Shown in pieces: positions 50,579-59,605 of a DNA stretch of 64,000 nt. Position 1 is the first letter of the stretch. Each line of letters begins with the position of its first letter. The DNA is taken from the NCBI RefSeq assembly GCF_028209885.1, contig NZ_JAQLEM010000002.1, forward strand, positions 47,469-111,468, read 5' to 3'. The stretch is from Collinsella aerofaciens. Its GTDB lineage: Bacteria; Actinomycetota; Coriobacteriia; Coriobacteriales; Coriobacteriaceae. Made by a program: the position numbers and the translations under genes. The notes below the pieces were generated by a model. That model did no database searches. It was not told the DNA's origin and worked only from the letters and a program-made list of their open reading frames with translations.

Positions 50579-51230
50579 GGGCTCATATTCTTACTCCGGC
50601 AATCGTTCGGCCAAGGACGGATCGATTCTGTCGGCCTACGCGGTCGCATCTCTGAACAAGGGCACTGCGGGAGGAACGACGGTGGAGTCTGCCATAGACC
50701 GCTTTCGCGAGCAGCTGATGGACAATAGGTACGAGCACTCGGCCTATATCGATGACGCGGGATATGTCCATGCGCTGGGGTCGACCGGAAAGGAAGGGTC
50801 GACCAGAGTCGCGCCGCTGTCCTCCGTCGCCCATGAAAAGGGCGTCTCGACGATTATCCATAACCATCCTCATGGCGGCTCGGACGGCCGCAAATGGGGA
50901 GGCCCGCTTTCCGGCGGCGACCTGGAATACATCGCCTCGGCCTACAACATGAGCGGAGGACGCGTCAAGAGGATCGTCGCGACGTCGAACGAGGGGACCT
51001 ATTCCGCGCTCGTGACGAAAAGCGTGAGTGGCAAGGCCGTCAGGTCTGCCGTAAAGCGAGCCGATGCTACGGTCAGGGGGAGGAAATATCAGAGCGAAAT
51101 CGCGATGTGGAGAGCAGTGAACAAGGCCTACACCTCGGAGTTTGCTAAAATAGGCATTGAGATCAGCTATGAGAAGCAACCGAAGAAAAGCGGGCTTCTT
51201 GTTACCCAGAAGACCGGCACCTATGCGTGA
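50568..51230 (+). CDS. JAMM/JAB-motif protein
   Basis: A 220-aa protein starting MGGRGSYSYSGNRSA. The middle carries a JAB/MPN metalloprotease-type signature: STIIHNHPHGG with His98 and His100, then PLSGGDLEYIA with Ser115 and Asp118 (H-x-H-P...S-x-x-D). The spacing between His and Ser is longer than usual and the upstream Glu is not certain. Related JAMM proteins cleave isopeptide or peptide bonds and occur as phage accessory proteins or toxins. GTG start inside the previous gene. Base composition here is less GC-rich than in the genes around it, a sign of separate origin. Confidence 0.65.
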   Translation: MGGRGSYSYSGNRSAKDGSILSAYAVASLNKGTAGGTTVESAIDRFREQLMDNRYEHSAYIDDAGYVHALGSTGKEGSTRVAPLSSVAHEKGVSTIIHNHPHGGSDGRKWGGPLSGGDLEYIASAYNMSGGRVKRIVATSNEGTYSALVTKSVSGKAVRSAVKRADATVRGRKYQSEIAMWRAVNKAYTSEFAKIGIEISYEKQPKKSGLLVTQKTGTYA

Positions 51231-51246
51231 TGGGGGTTGATGCCAG

Positions 51247-51462
51247 ATGGCATATGACGTTGACTACGATTTCGAGTTTGACGAGGATGAATTCGGCACG
51301 GCGATGATGCCCAAGGGCGTCAAGTGGCGTGGAAACCTCTGCCTGCTTCCCAACGGCAGGTACCTCCCGCCTGGAAATTACCGCACCGAAGACGGTGGCA
51401 ACATCATCTACGAACCGAGCGAACTGAGCCCCTTCGCTGATATGCTCTCGCAGTTCAGATAG
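51247..51462 (+). CDS. small acidic protein next to the JAMM gene
   Basis: A 71-aa protein beginning MAYDVDYDFEFDEDEFG, very acidic, then MPKGVKWRGNLCLLPNGRYL. 16 bases downstream of the JAMM gene and followed by a terminator, so the two form the end of one unit. It could be a partner or inhibitor; pure inference. Confidence 0.6.
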   Translation: MAYDVDYDFEFDEDEFGTAMMPKGVKWRGNLCLLPNGRYLPPGNYRTEDGGNIIYEPSELSPFADMLSQFR

Positions 51463-51485
51463 GCCGCGGGTATTCAGGATTTATA

Positions 51486-51512
51486 AGAGCCGTCCCAAGG
51501 GGCGGCTTTTTT
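51486..51512 (+). terminator. Rho-independent terminator before the terminase genes
   Basis: AGCCGTCCC, AA, GGGGCGGCT then TTTTT: 9-bp stem with one G-U pair. Confidence 0.85.
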
Positions 51513-51532
51513 ATGCCGATTGGAGGTGGCGG

Positions 51533-51916
51533 ATGCCCCTCGAGAAGCCCGCCGCGGTCGCCGGCGATCCCGTGAAGAGCGCCAAGTGGGACGAGCTCAC
51601 CGCCGGCCGCTCGTTCACCCAGGCCGACGCGCCGACGCTCGCGCTGCTTTGCCAGTGGTACAAGATCGTCGAGCTCGCCCAGGACGAGCTCGACAGTTTC
51701 GGCGAGCAGACCGCCTACCAGAACGACATGGGAGACCTGAAGTCATTCCCGCAGATAGCGACCCTGAAGACCGCTTCGGCGGAGATCAGGCAGCTCAACA
51801 AGCAACTCGGCATAACCGACGGCCACGAGGGGGCGCCAGATGTCCGGAACGTCCAGACCAAGCTCTTCTCGATCGCCGAACGCCACGAGGCGCGGAAGGC
51901 AAGAGCCGCGGTATAG
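51533..51916 (+). CDS. terS: phage terminase small subunit (P27 family)
   Basis: A 127-aa protein that recognises the packaging site for the large subunit. SAKWDELTAGRSFTQADAPTLALLCQWYKIVELAQ and LKTASAEIRQLNKQLGI (short blocks) match P27-type small terminases. GGAGG precedes the ATG by seven bases. The last 77 bases overlap the large subunit gene. Confidence 0.85.
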   Translation: MPLEKPAAVAGDPVKSAKWDELTAGRSFTQADAPTLALLCQWYKIVELAQDELDSFGEQTAYQNDMGDLKSFPQIATLKTASAEIRQLNKQLGITDGHEGAPDVRNVQTKLFSIAERHEARKARAAV

Positions 51917-53351
51917 GGTCGCCGTGGGCGAGGTCGCCTACTCCGAGGGAGAGGACGCCGCCGAGCTGGGCGGGGACCTGGGCATGGAGCCCATCGAGTG
52001 GCAGTCTCTGGTTCTGTCCGACTGGTGCGCGTGCGATGCCGAGGGCCGCCCCGCCTACGTCACGTGCGGCCTGGACGTGCCCCGCCAGAACGGCAAGAAC
52101 GCCGTCATCGAGATATACGAGGTGTTCCGCCTGGCGGTCTGCGGCTGGCACATCCTCCATACCGCGCACCGCGTGAAGACCGCCAAGAAGGCGTTCAACC
52201 GACTCGTCCGCTACTTCACGGACAAGGATCACCCCGAGCTCTCGTGCCTCGTCGAGAGGATCCGCCGCACGAACGGCGAGGAGGCCATCTACCTCACCAA
52301 CGGCGGCTCCATCGAGTTCTCGGCGCGCACCAACGGAAGTGCGCGAGGCTTCGATGACATCCAGCTCGTCGTGTTCGACGAGGCACAGGAGCTCACCGAC
52401 TCCCAGTACGACGCCATCATGTACACGCTCGCCGCGTCCGCGACCGGAGAGCGCCAGATCATCTACACGGGCACGCCGCCCAACGAGGACTGCCCCGGCA
52501 CCGTGTTCGCGCGCACGCGCGCGGCAATCCTCGCCGGCGACATCCCGAACACCGAGTGGTGCTCGTGGGCCACGGACGAGTGCCCGCGCCAGGACGCCAC
52601 GTTCGACGACGTGGTGGACCTCATCTACGAATCGAACCCGAGCATGGGCATCATCCTGTCGCTCGACTTCACCCGCACGGAGTTCGCCGGCGGCTCGATC
52701 ACCGGCTTCGCCCACGAGCGCCTGGACTGGTTCAGCCCGGCCGCCATGCTCACGAGGGCCATCCCGCGGGAATCGTGGAGCGCCGCCCTCATCGACGCCA
52801 TCGGCGACCGGTACCGCGGCAAGAAGGCCTTCGGGGTGAAGTTCTCGAGGGACGGGTCGACCTACGCGCTGTCGGGCTGCAAGCTCGGCCAGCGCGCGCT
52901 TAAAGGCAAGGCCGCCGTCGAGCTTATCAGGGTCGGAACGACGGCGGGCGGCGCACGCGAGCTCGCCAAGTGGCTCTACGACCGCCGCACGACCGCGTCG
53001 GTCGTCGTCATCGACGGCATGTCGGGCGCTGACGCGCTCATCGACCGCCTCGCGGAGATGAAGCCGCCGCGCGGCTACGTCGTGAGGCCGCAGACGCGCG
53101 ACGTGGTCGCCGCCGCGGTCGGCTTCGTGGACGCCCTCAACGACGGCACGCTCGCGCACACCTACGACCCGACCCTCGAGGAGTCGGCGAGGAAGTGCGT
53201 CCGCAGGAAGATCGGGTCCAGGGGCGGGTGGGGCTTCGGCTCCCCCGAGGACACGACCGTGCCGCCCGAGCCGCTCGAATCATGCTCGCTCGCGCTGTGG
53301 GGCGCGAGGACCACCAAGCGCAACCCGCGCAGGAAGCAGAGGACACTGTGA
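51840..53351 (+). CDS. terL: phage terminase large subunit
   Basis: ATPase-nuclease motor that cuts and packages DNA. Walker A VPRQNGKNAV (~residue 80), Walker B LVVFDEAQEL (~176-185), then IIYTGTPPNED, and nuclease-domain residues VVIDGMSGADALIDRL and GSPEDTT. At 503 aa it is complete (Terminase_1 type). ATG 51840 lies within terS; GTG 51922 (start VAVGEVAYSEG) is an alternative that removes a basic Arg/Ser-rich lead. GTGA overlap with the portal gene. Confidence 0.93.
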   Translation: MSGTSRPSSSRSPNATRRGRQEPRYRVAVGEVAYSEGEDAAELGGDLGMEPIEWQSLVLSDWCACDAEGRPAYVTCGLDVPRQNGKNAVIEIYEVFRLAVCGWHILHTAHRVKTAKKAFNRLVRYFTDKDHPELSCLVERIRRTNGEEAIYLTNGGSIEFSARTNGSARGFDDIQLVVFDEAQELTDSQYDAIMYTLAASATGERQIIYTGTPPNEDCPGTVFARTRAAILAGDIPNTEWCSWATDECPRQDATFDDVVDLIYESNPSMGIILSLDFTRTEFAGGSITGFAHERLDWFSPAAMLTRAIPRESWSAALIDAIGDRYRGKKAFGVKFSRDGSTYALSGCKLGQRALKGKAAVELIRVGTTAGGARELAKWLYDRRTTASVVVIDGMSGADALIDRLAEMKPPRGYVVRPQTRDVVAAAVGFVDALNDGTLAHTYDPTLEESARKCVRRKIGSRGGWGFGSPEDTTVPPEPLESCSLALWGARTTKRNPRRKQRTL

Positions 53352-54856
53352 TCCAGAGAATTGGGCGCGGGACCTCCGTCGAGACCCCGAACCTCGACGC
53401 CGTCCCCAAGCCGTACCGATCCGCCGTGGAGGACATGTTCGACACCTGGGGCGACGTGTCGGCGCGAAACACCGTCCTCAAGCGCTACTACGAGATGAAG
53501 AACGAGATGAGGAGCCTCGGCATCTCCATCCCGCCCATGCTCGAGAAGGTCGACTGCGTCACCGGGTGGTGCGCCAAGGCCGTCAAGGCGCACTCCGTGC
53601 GCTCCGTCTTCGACGGCTTCGTCTTCGACGGCGCGGAGGACCAGGACCTCAAGCGCCTCGTGCGCAAGAACCGCCTGAGGTCGCTCTACCGGCAGGCGTG
53701 CTCGAGCGCCCTCACCTACGGCGTGTCGGCCATGACCGTCATGAAGGGCAGACCGGGCCAGCCCGCGGCGATGGTGCGCGTGTTCAGCGCGAACCAGTTC
53801 TGCTGCCTGTGGGACAAGGACGAGGGCCGCATCCGCTGCGGCGTCGTCCTAGCCGACGTCGACCGGTCGGGCAACGCCTCCCGCTACGTGTGCCACTTCC
53901 GGGACGCGGTGCTCACGCTGGTGCGCATCGGCTCGGGCGGCGGCCCCTACGAGTGGGACTGCGAGGTGGAGCCGAACCCCATGGGGCGGCCGCTCATGGA
54001 GGTGCTCACCTACGACCCCGACCCCGACCGCCCGCTTGGCCACTCGATGCTCACGCCCGAGGTCCGTGGCATCGTCGACAAGGCCATGCGCGACGTTTTG
54101 CGCATGGAGGTCGGCGCGGAGTTCTTCACGTTCCCGCAGCGATACATCCTCGGCGCCAAGGACGACCTCTTCTCGGTGAAGGACGGGGACGGGGACGAAG
54201 GCGGGGACGAGGGCGGCGACAGCGTGCCGTCGCCCATAGCCAAGTTCAACGCATACGTCGGGTCGTTCCTCGCCATCACCAAGGACGAGGACGGCGACGT
54301 CCCGACCGTGGGGCAGTTCGCCGCCCCGACCGCCGACAACTTCACGCGCGTGTTCGAGAACGACGCACAGCGGTTCTCCGGCGCGACCAACGTGCCGCTG
54401 GCGCAGCTGGGCGTGCTGTCGAACACGTACACGTCCTCGGACGCCCTGGGCGCGGCGAACGACCCGCTCATCCTCGAGGTGGAGCAGATCAACGAGCACA
54501 ACGCCGAGGCGCTCGAGACGATCGCGCAGATGATGATGGCGGTCAAGGACGACGTCCCGATAACAAGGCTCACCGACGAGCAGTGCGCCGTCCAGGCGTG
54601 CTTCAAGGACCCCTCGATGCCGACCATCGCCGCGCGCGCCGACGCCTGGACGAAGCTCGGCGCCGCGGACGAGAGCATGGTGGGCACCCGCGTCTACTAC
54701 GAGGGCGTGGGCCTGTCCCAGCCGACCATCGACCGCCTGGAGCGCGAGAAGCAGCAGGGCGGCGCCATCGCGTCGCTCAACGCCATGGCAGAGACGATGG
54801 CCATCGAGGCCGCGAAGGCCGCGGCCCTGCCGCCAGCCGGCGGTGAGGCGGAGTGA
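53348..54856 (+). CDS. phage portal protein
   Basis: Dodecameric vertex channel for DNA, 502 aa, SPP1 gp6-like. Features: LKRYYEMKNEMRSLGISIPP, RQACSSALTYGVSAMTVMKG, RVFSANQFCCLWDKDEGRIR, SDALGAANDPLILEVEQIN and LEREKQQGGAIASLNAMAE. The clip/stem region is followed by an Asp/Gly-rich insertion (DGDGDEGGDEGGD). GTG start in the terL stop. Confidence 0.9.
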   Translation: MIQRIGRGTSVETPNLDAVPKPYRSAVEDMFDTWGDVSARNTVLKRYYEMKNEMRSLGISIPPMLEKVDCVTGWCAKAVKAHSVRSVFDGFVFDGAEDQDLKRLVRKNRLRSLYRQACSSALTYGVSAMTVMKGRPGQPAAMVRVFSANQFCCLWDKDEGRIRCGVVLADVDRSGNASRYVCHFRDAVLTLVRIGSGGGPYEWDCEVEPNPMGRPLMEVLTYDPDPDRPLGHSMLTPEVRGIVDKAMRDVLRMEVGAEFFTFPQRYILGAKDDLFSVKDGDGDEGGDEGGDSVPSPIAKFNAYVGSFLAITKDEDGDVPTVGQFAAPTADNFTRVFENDAQRFSGATNVPLAQLGVLSNTYTSSDALGAANDPLILEVEQINEHNAEALETIAQMMMAVKDDVPITRLTDEQCAVQACFKDPSMPTIAARADAWTKLGAADESMVGTRVYYEGVGLSQPTIDRLEREKQQGGAIASLNAMAETMAIEAAKAAALPPAGGEAE

Positions 54857-55734
54857 TACCGCGCGAGGACTTCGACCGCTACGCCCGCGCGCTCGGCATC
54901 AACGCCGACCTGCTGCAGGCAGCCATCGCGCAGGCGATAGACGAGTGCTCGAGCCTCTACGGGGAGGAGCTCTACCGGGCGCTGTCCCGCACCTACGCCG
55001 CGCTCGTGGCCAAGTTCGGCTCGTTCGCGGCCGCCGCGGCCGTCGAGTTCTACGCCGCCATGCGCTCGGGCGCCGGACCGGCACAGGGATACGAGCCGCG
55101 GCAGTTCGACCCCGGCCACGGCGGGCTCCTAGCGAGCGACGTCGACGAGGCGCTGCGGGCTTCCGCGCCCGCCGTGGCGCTCGCGGCGAGGGCCGTGCAG
55201 CGCGCCATGGGCTACGCGGACGCCACGATCCAGGGCAACGCCATGGCCGACCCCGCGCACCCGCGCTGGGCGCTGGTGCCGCACGCGGGCGCGTGCGACT
55301 GGTGCCGGATGATCGGCTCGCGCGGCTTCGTCTTCAAGAGCTCGGCGACCGCCGGCGCCGAGCGCCACCCGAGCTGCAGGTGCATACCGGTCGCCGACTT
55401 CTCCGGCAGCCCCGCGCTCGACGGCTACGACCCGGCGGCGCTCTACGACGAGTACCGCGCGAAGCACCCCGAATGGGGCTCCCGCCGCACGGGGTCGCGC
55501 GGCCGCCGCGGCGGCGGCAAGGTAGTCGCCGCATTCGTGGACGGGAAGAGGTTCGACAGCATCGGCGACATCCAGAGGTACATGGAGGGGGCGTCGTCTC
55601 CAGACGACCTAAAGGCCCGCATGGCCACCGCGAACAGGGCGGGTCTGGCCATGGGCTTCAAGCCCGGGAGCCCCTACGCCAAGTCGCTCGCGCAGACCGC
55701 GGCGAGCGTGAGCAAGAGGCTCTCGGCCAAGTGA
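54853..55734 (+). CDS. MuF-like minor capsid protein (VG15 type)
   Basis: A 293-aa minor head protein with an N-terminal helical part and a MuF-like zinc-type box VPHAGACDWCRMIGSRGFVF plus ERHPSCRCIPVADFSG, placing Cys pairs as in VG15/MuF proteins. Such proteins bridge portal and capsid. The C-terminal part (residues ~225-293) is basic. GTG start in the portal stop (GTGA). Confidence 0.82.
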   Translation: MIPREDFDRYARALGINADLLQAAIAQAIDECSSLYGEELYRALSRTYAALVAKFGSFAAAAAVEFYAAMRSGAGPAQGYEPRQFDPGHGGLLASDVDEALRASAPAVALAARAVQRAMGYADATIQGNAMADPAHPRWALVPHAGACDWCRMIGSRGFVFKSSATAGAERHPSCRCIPVADFSGSPALDGYDPAALYDEYRAKHPEWGSRRTGSRGRRGGGKVVAAFVDGKRFDSIGDIQRYMEGASSPDDLKARMATANRAGLAMGFKPGSPYAKSLAQTAASVSKRLSAK

Positions 55735-55812
55735 GGACGCCCCGTGGGAGGGCGGGCGCGACGCGCCATCAAGCGTCGCCGGCGAAGACACGCAACGCGC
55801 CGGCAGGAACAC

Positions 55813-55843
55813 GAGGCCGCAGCCCGCACGGGAGGCGGCCTTT
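55813..55843 (+). terminator. hairpin between MuF-like and scaffold genes
   Basis: GAGGCCGC pairs with GCGGCC followed by TTT; the T tail is short. The remaining ~180-base gap is GC-rich with several small inverted repeats and no gene. Confidence 0.45.
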
Positions 55844-55918
55844 CCCATGCCAAAACACCGCCAGCGCCGCCGCATGGCGGCACGAAGCGAGCCCCGCACG
55901 GGGCGGAAGGAGTGCAAG

Positions 55919-56479
55919 ATGCCGACCCAGCAGAACACCGTCACCGAGACCAACCCCGTCGAGCCCCCGCAGCCGGCCGCGCCCGCGCAGCCCGGCGCCG
56001 GCCAGGAGCCCGGCGCGCCGCAGGAGCCGCCGGCGATCGACTGGAAGGCCGAGGCCGAGCGATTCAAGAAGGAGTCCCGCAAGTGGGAGGCCCGGGCCAA
56101 GGAGAACAAGGGCAAGGCCGACCTGTGGGACGCGCAGGGCGCGCAGGCGCCCACCGTCGAGTCCCTCAACGACGAGCTCAACGACCTGAAGGGACGCCTC
56201 GCCGCGTCCGAGGCCGAGCGCGAGCGCGAGCGCACGCTGGCTCGTGTGTCGCAGGCCACCGGCGTTCCCGCCGCGCTCATCCACGGCGACGACGAGGAGT
56301 CGATGACGGAATCGGCCAAGGCCGTCGCCGACTTCGCCGAGTCGCGCCAGCCGGGCTACCCGCTCGACAAGGGCGGATCCGGCGGAGGCAAGAAAGTGAA
56401 CAGGGAGTCCATCGAGTCCATCAAGGACCCCGCCAAGCGCATCATGGCCCGCGCCGCGCACATGGACCTCTACAAATAA
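55919..56479 (+). CDS. capsid scaffolding protein
   Basis: A 186-aa, strongly charged protein with a Pro/Ala/Gln-rich start, a long coiled coil (LNDELNDLKGRLAASEAERERER) and a basic end. Its position before the major capsid protein and the coil-rich composition are those of phage scaffolds. ATG 55919 has GAAGGAG upstream; longer in-frame starts lie in the preceding hairpin region. Confidence 0.8.
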   Translation: MPTQQNTVTETNPVEPPQPAAPAQPGAGQEPGAPQEPPAIDWKAEAERFKKESRKWEARAKENKGKADLWDAQGAQAPTVESLNDELNDLKGRLAASEAERERERTLARVSQATGVPAALIHGDDEESMTESAKAVADFAESRQPGYPLDKGGSGGGKKVNRESIESIKDPAKRIMARAAHMDLYK

Positions 56480-56492
56480 GAAAGGGGCAAAC

Positions 56493-57431
56493 ATGCCCGT
56501 ACCCGCAAACATCTCCGACTCCACGGCCATCAACGCCTCGATGGACCAGGAGTTCATCCGCAACTTCGAGGGCGACCTCGACCGCCTGCTCGAGGTCCTC
56601 GGCATCTTCGGCGCCGAGACCATCGCCGCCGGCACCACGCTCAAGATGCTCAAGGTGACCGGCGAGCTCAACAACTCCAAGACCGCCGGCTCCAAGGAGT
56701 CCGCCACCGGCGACACCGCCGTCCAGCTGGGCTCCAGCTCCGGCACCGCCTACGTCGAGGGCGACGAGGTCGCGCTGTCCAAGTTCACCGCCACCTACGA
56801 GCCCGTGGGCGAGGCCGAGGCCTTCCCGTACCGCCGCATGACCACGCACAAGGCGATCCAGAAGTCCGGCTACGTCAACGCCGTGCTCAGGACCGACAAG
56901 CACATGGCCTCGCTCGTGCGCCGCAGCATCGTCTCGCAGTTCTTCTCCTTCCTGCTCAAGGGAACGGGCACGGCGACCGGCAAGGGCCTGCAGGCCTGCG
57001 CCGCCGCCGTCGACGCCAAGCTCGGCAACACCCTCGAGACCAACGGCGACGCCGCCGAGCGCGTCGTCCACTTCATCAACCGAGACGACGCCGCCGACTA
57101 CCTCGGCACCGCGACCATCACCGACCAGAACCTGTTCGGCCTCACCTACCTCGAGAACTTCCTGGGCCTCTCGGGCGTCTTCCTGACCAACCAGGTCGCC
57201 AAGGGAACCATGATCGCCACCCCCGCCGACAACATCCGCATCTTCGGCGTCGACTTCGGCGAGCTCGCGACCTCCGGCCTCACGTACACGGTCTCCGACT
57301 CCGGCCTGATCGGCGTCGCGCACACCCCGGCGTACGACCACGTGTCCGTCGAGACCAACGTGCTCGCCGGCGCGACGTTCTTCCCCGAGGTGAAGGACTA
57401 CATCGTGAAGGGAACCATCTCCGCCAAGTAA
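56493..57431 (+). CDS. major capsid protein
   Basis: A 312-aa coat protein: MPVPANISDSTAINASMDQE, GTTLKMLKVTGELN, EGDEVALSKFTATYEPVGEA, SGVFLTNQVAKGTMIATPAD and GVDFGELATSGLTYTVSD. The fold type (HK97-like) is inferred from position and length. Strong AAAGGGG upstream. Codon use is very Gly/Ala/Thr-biased as in abundant structural proteins. Confidence 0.85.
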   Translation: MPVPANISDSTAINASMDQEFIRNFEGDLDRLLEVLGIFGAETIAAGTTLKMLKVTGELNNSKTAGSKESATGDTAVQLGSSSGTAYVEGDEVALSKFTATYEPVGEAEAFPYRRMTTHKAIQKSGYVNAVLRTDKHMASLVRRSIVSQFFSFLLKGTGTATGKGLQACAAAVDAKLGNTLETNGDAAERVVHFINRDDAADYLGTATITDQNLFGLTYLENFLGLSGVFLTNQVAKGTMIATPADNIRIFGVDFGELATSGLTYTVSDSGLIGVAHTPAYDHVSVETNVLAGATFFPEVKDYIVKGTISAK

Positions 57432-57441
57432 GGAGGCCACC

Positions 57442-57861
57442 GTGGACGAATACTCGTTCGCGACGGTCGACGAGTACCGAATCGACACCGGCGACGCGGC
57501 GACCCCCGACGAGCGCGTCGCCGCCGAGCTGTCGCGGCAGAGCGCGAAGCTCCGCGCGACGCTCGACATCGGCAGGACCCGCGCCCTGACGGGGGACGCG
57601 GCGGCGCTGGCGCGGGACCTCGTGACCGACGCGGCCCGCAAGAAGCTCGTGCAGCCGGCCTGCGCGCCCATGGGCGTGGAGGACCTCACCGGCGTCTCGC
57701 AGTCGAGCTTCACGGCCAACGGGTTCCAGGGGAGCTTCACGTTCCAGAACCCGAGCGGGACGGCCTACTTCGACCGCTCGACGCTCACCGCGCTCAAGAG
57801 GCTCCTCGGGCGCGGCCAGCGCATCGGCACCGTGTGCCCGAACTACGGGGGCAGGCCGTGA
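57442..57861 (+). CDS. head-tail connector protein
   Basis: A 139-aa helical-bundle protein placed directly after the major capsid gene, typical of gp15/gp6-type adaptors: EYRIDTGDAATPDERVAAEL, ALARDLVTDAARKKLVQPA. GTG start with AAGGAGG. TGATG joins it to the next gene. Confidence 0.7.
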   Translation: MDEYSFATVDEYRIDTGDAATPDERVAAELSRQSAKLRATLDIGRTRALTGDAAALARDLVTDAARKKLVQPACAPMGVEDLTGVSQSSFTANGFQGSFTFQNPSGTAYFDRSTLTALKRLLGRGQRIGTVCPNYGGRP

Positions 57862-58211
57862 TGGGCGAGGAAGTGACGGTGCTGTCGAGCAGGGAGACGG
57901 GCAGGGACGCCATGGGGGAGCCCACCGTCGAGTGGGACCCCACCGTCGTCCCGGGGTGCCTCGTGAGGCCCCTGGCGGGCTCGGACGCGGGGGACGCCGT
58001 CCGACCGGAGGGCATCGTGGCGAGCTACTCCATAGCGTTCCCCAAGACGTACGCGGGGCCGCCGCTGGCGCGCTGCCGCATCGCCCTGACGGGGCGCGGC
58101 ATGCCCGCAGACCCCGACACCGCGCTGCTGGTGGTCGGTTCCCCCGACATCACATCTCCCTGCCCCACGGCGTGGAACATGACGGCGACGGCGGGGAGGG
58201 CCCATGGCTGA
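57861..58211 (+). CDS. head-tail closure-like protein
   Basis: A 116-aa beta-rich protein (VTVLSSRETGRDAMGEPTVE; VPGCLVRPLAGSD), fitting gp16/stopper proteins by size and order. Start shares one base with the previous stop. Confidence 0.65.
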   Translation: MGEEVTVLSSRETGRDAMGEPTVEWDPTVVPGCLVRPLAGSDAGDAVRPEGIVASYSIAFPKTYAGPPLARCRIALTGRGMPADPDTALLVVGSPDITSPCPTAWNMTATAGRAHG

Positions 58212-58527
58212 CAAGATCAAGTTCGGGCGCTTCGTCCACAGCGACGCGGGCGTCATCGCCGTCACGAAGGGCGCGGGCGTCCGCACCTTGGTGGCGGTCG
58301 AGACCGCCCGCCTCGCGGCGAAGGCCAACGCCGCGGCCGCGTCGCACCACGTGCCGTCGGGTTACCGCAGGTCTCTCGAGAAGAAATACCCGGGGACATT
58401 CGACAGCGCCCCCTACGTGGGCGTCGTCAAGTCGGGCTCCTTCGACACCCTCGGCGTCGTTCGCGCCGCGACCCCGGCCGGCGCATTCGACCAGAACCGC
58501 AACCACACGCTCGACCACCTGCTCTAA
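58204..58527 (+). CDS. minor head-tail protein
   Basis: A 107-aa protein: MADKIKFGRFVHSDAGVIAV, ARLAAKANAAAASHHVPSGY and an ending typical of phage HK97 gp10/minor capsid proteins. Overlaps the previous gene by eight bases. Confidence 0.65.
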   Translation: MADKIKFGRFVHSDAGVIAVTKGAGVRTLVAVETARLAAKANAAAASHHVPSGYRRSLEKKYPGTFDSAPYVGVVKSGSFDTLGVVRAATPAGAFDQNRNHTLDHLL

Positions 58528-58536
58528 GGAGGGAAC

Positions 58537-58905
58537 GTGCCGAGACTCAACGTAATGGGCGAGCTCAGGGCGATCCTCGAGTCCGCCTTGGACGGCGTGC
58601 CCGTTCAGGTCAACCTGCCCGGGGAACGGCCGGGGACCGTCGTGGTGGTCCGCCGGTGCGGGGGCGCGCGGCAGGACGCGCTCGTCGACTCGCCCCAGGT
58701 TGAGGTGCTCATGTGGGCGCCCACCGAGGACGAGGCCGAGGATATCGCCGAGCGCGTGGGCGACGCCATGTCGCGCCTGCCGTTCGCGCGGGGCTTCTGC
58801 GCCTGCGAGGAGCTCGAGATGCGGACCGACTACGACTACCTCGCCCGGTCCCCGCGCTGGTACGCGCTGTACCGACTGAAGACATACCAACCGAAAGAAG
58901 GATAA
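58537..58905 (+). CDS. tail terminator / minor capsid protein
   Basis: A 122-aa alpha/beta protein (GELRAILESALDGVPVQVNL, VVVRRCGGARQDALVDSPQV, DEAEDIAERVGDAMSRLPFA), matching the size and order of tail terminators upstream of the major tail gene. GTG start with AAGGAGG. Confidence 0.7.
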   Translation: MPRLNVMGELRAILESALDGVPVQVNLPGERPGTVVVVRRCGGARQDALVDSPQVEVLMWAPTEDEAEDIAERVGDAMSRLPFARGFCACEELEMRTDYDYLARSPRWYALYRLKTYQPKEG

Positions 58906-59538
58906 ATGGCATCCAACAACGAAGAGGCCAAGGTCGCCCTCGCCTCCGTGGACGCGACCCCGGCAGCCGACATCGACCCCTCGCTCGTAACCACCGGCTC
59001 ACCCGTCGAGGGCGGCTGCGTGTACACGAGCTTCAAGGCCAAGCCGACGCTCCCGGCCGACGCCACGACCAAGATCTCCACGCTCACCGACCTCGTGTCG
59101 CTGGGCGACCTGTCGCCCGACGGCTTCACGGCCTCCAAGGGCGTGACGGTCAACGAGTTCAAGGGCTGGCACCAGTCCATCGTGCTCACCAAGGTCTCCG
59201 AGGAGAAGCACCAGTACAAGATGGTCTTCATCGAGTCCGTCCGCTCCTCCGTCGCCAAGCTGCGCTACGGCGCCGACAACGTGGAGACGAACGAGGACGG
59301 AACGTTCAGCCACATCAAGGCCGTCGCCAACTCCGACGTGCGCGTCCCGCTCGTCATCGACGAGCTCGAGGACACGGGCAACCTCCGTCGCACCGTCATC
59401 CCGCGCGTCTCCATCGACTCCTATGACGACGTCGAGCACAAGCCCGGCGGCCTGGTCCAGTACGGCTTCACCTTCACGGTCCTCAAGACCGCCGACAAGC
59501 CGCTGTTCGACATCTACCGCGCAAAGCCCGCCGCGTAG
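58906..59538 (+). CDS. major tail protein
   Basis: A 210-aa tail tube protein: MASNNEEAKVALASVDATPA, DLVSLGDLSPDGFTASKGVT, EFKGWHQSIVLTKVSEEKHQ and YGFTFTVLKTADKPLFDIYR. It starts directly at the previous stop, and a strong hairpin follows. Confidence 0.82.
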   Translation: MASNNEEAKVALASVDATPAADIDPSLVTTGSPVEGGCVYTSFKAKPTLPADATTKISTLTDLVSLGDLSPDGFTASKGVTVNEFKGWHQSIVLTKVSEEKHQYKMVFIESVRSSVAKLRYGADNVETNEDGTFSHIKAVANSDVRVPLVIDELEDTGNLRRTVIPRVSIDSYDDVEHKPGGLVQYGFTFTVLKTADKPLFDIYRAKPAA

Positions 59539-59560
59539 GCGAAGGCGACATAACGAGACC

Positions 59561-59588
59561 GCCGCCCCGGCACTGCCGGGGCGGCCCT
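59561..59588 (+). terminator. hairpin after the major tail gene
   Basis: GCCGCCCCGG, loop CACTG, CCGGGGCGGC then CCTTTA: perfect 10-bp stem. May lower transcription after the abundant tube protein. Confidence 0.65.
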
Positions 59589-59605
59589 TTACCTAGGAGG
59601 AAATG

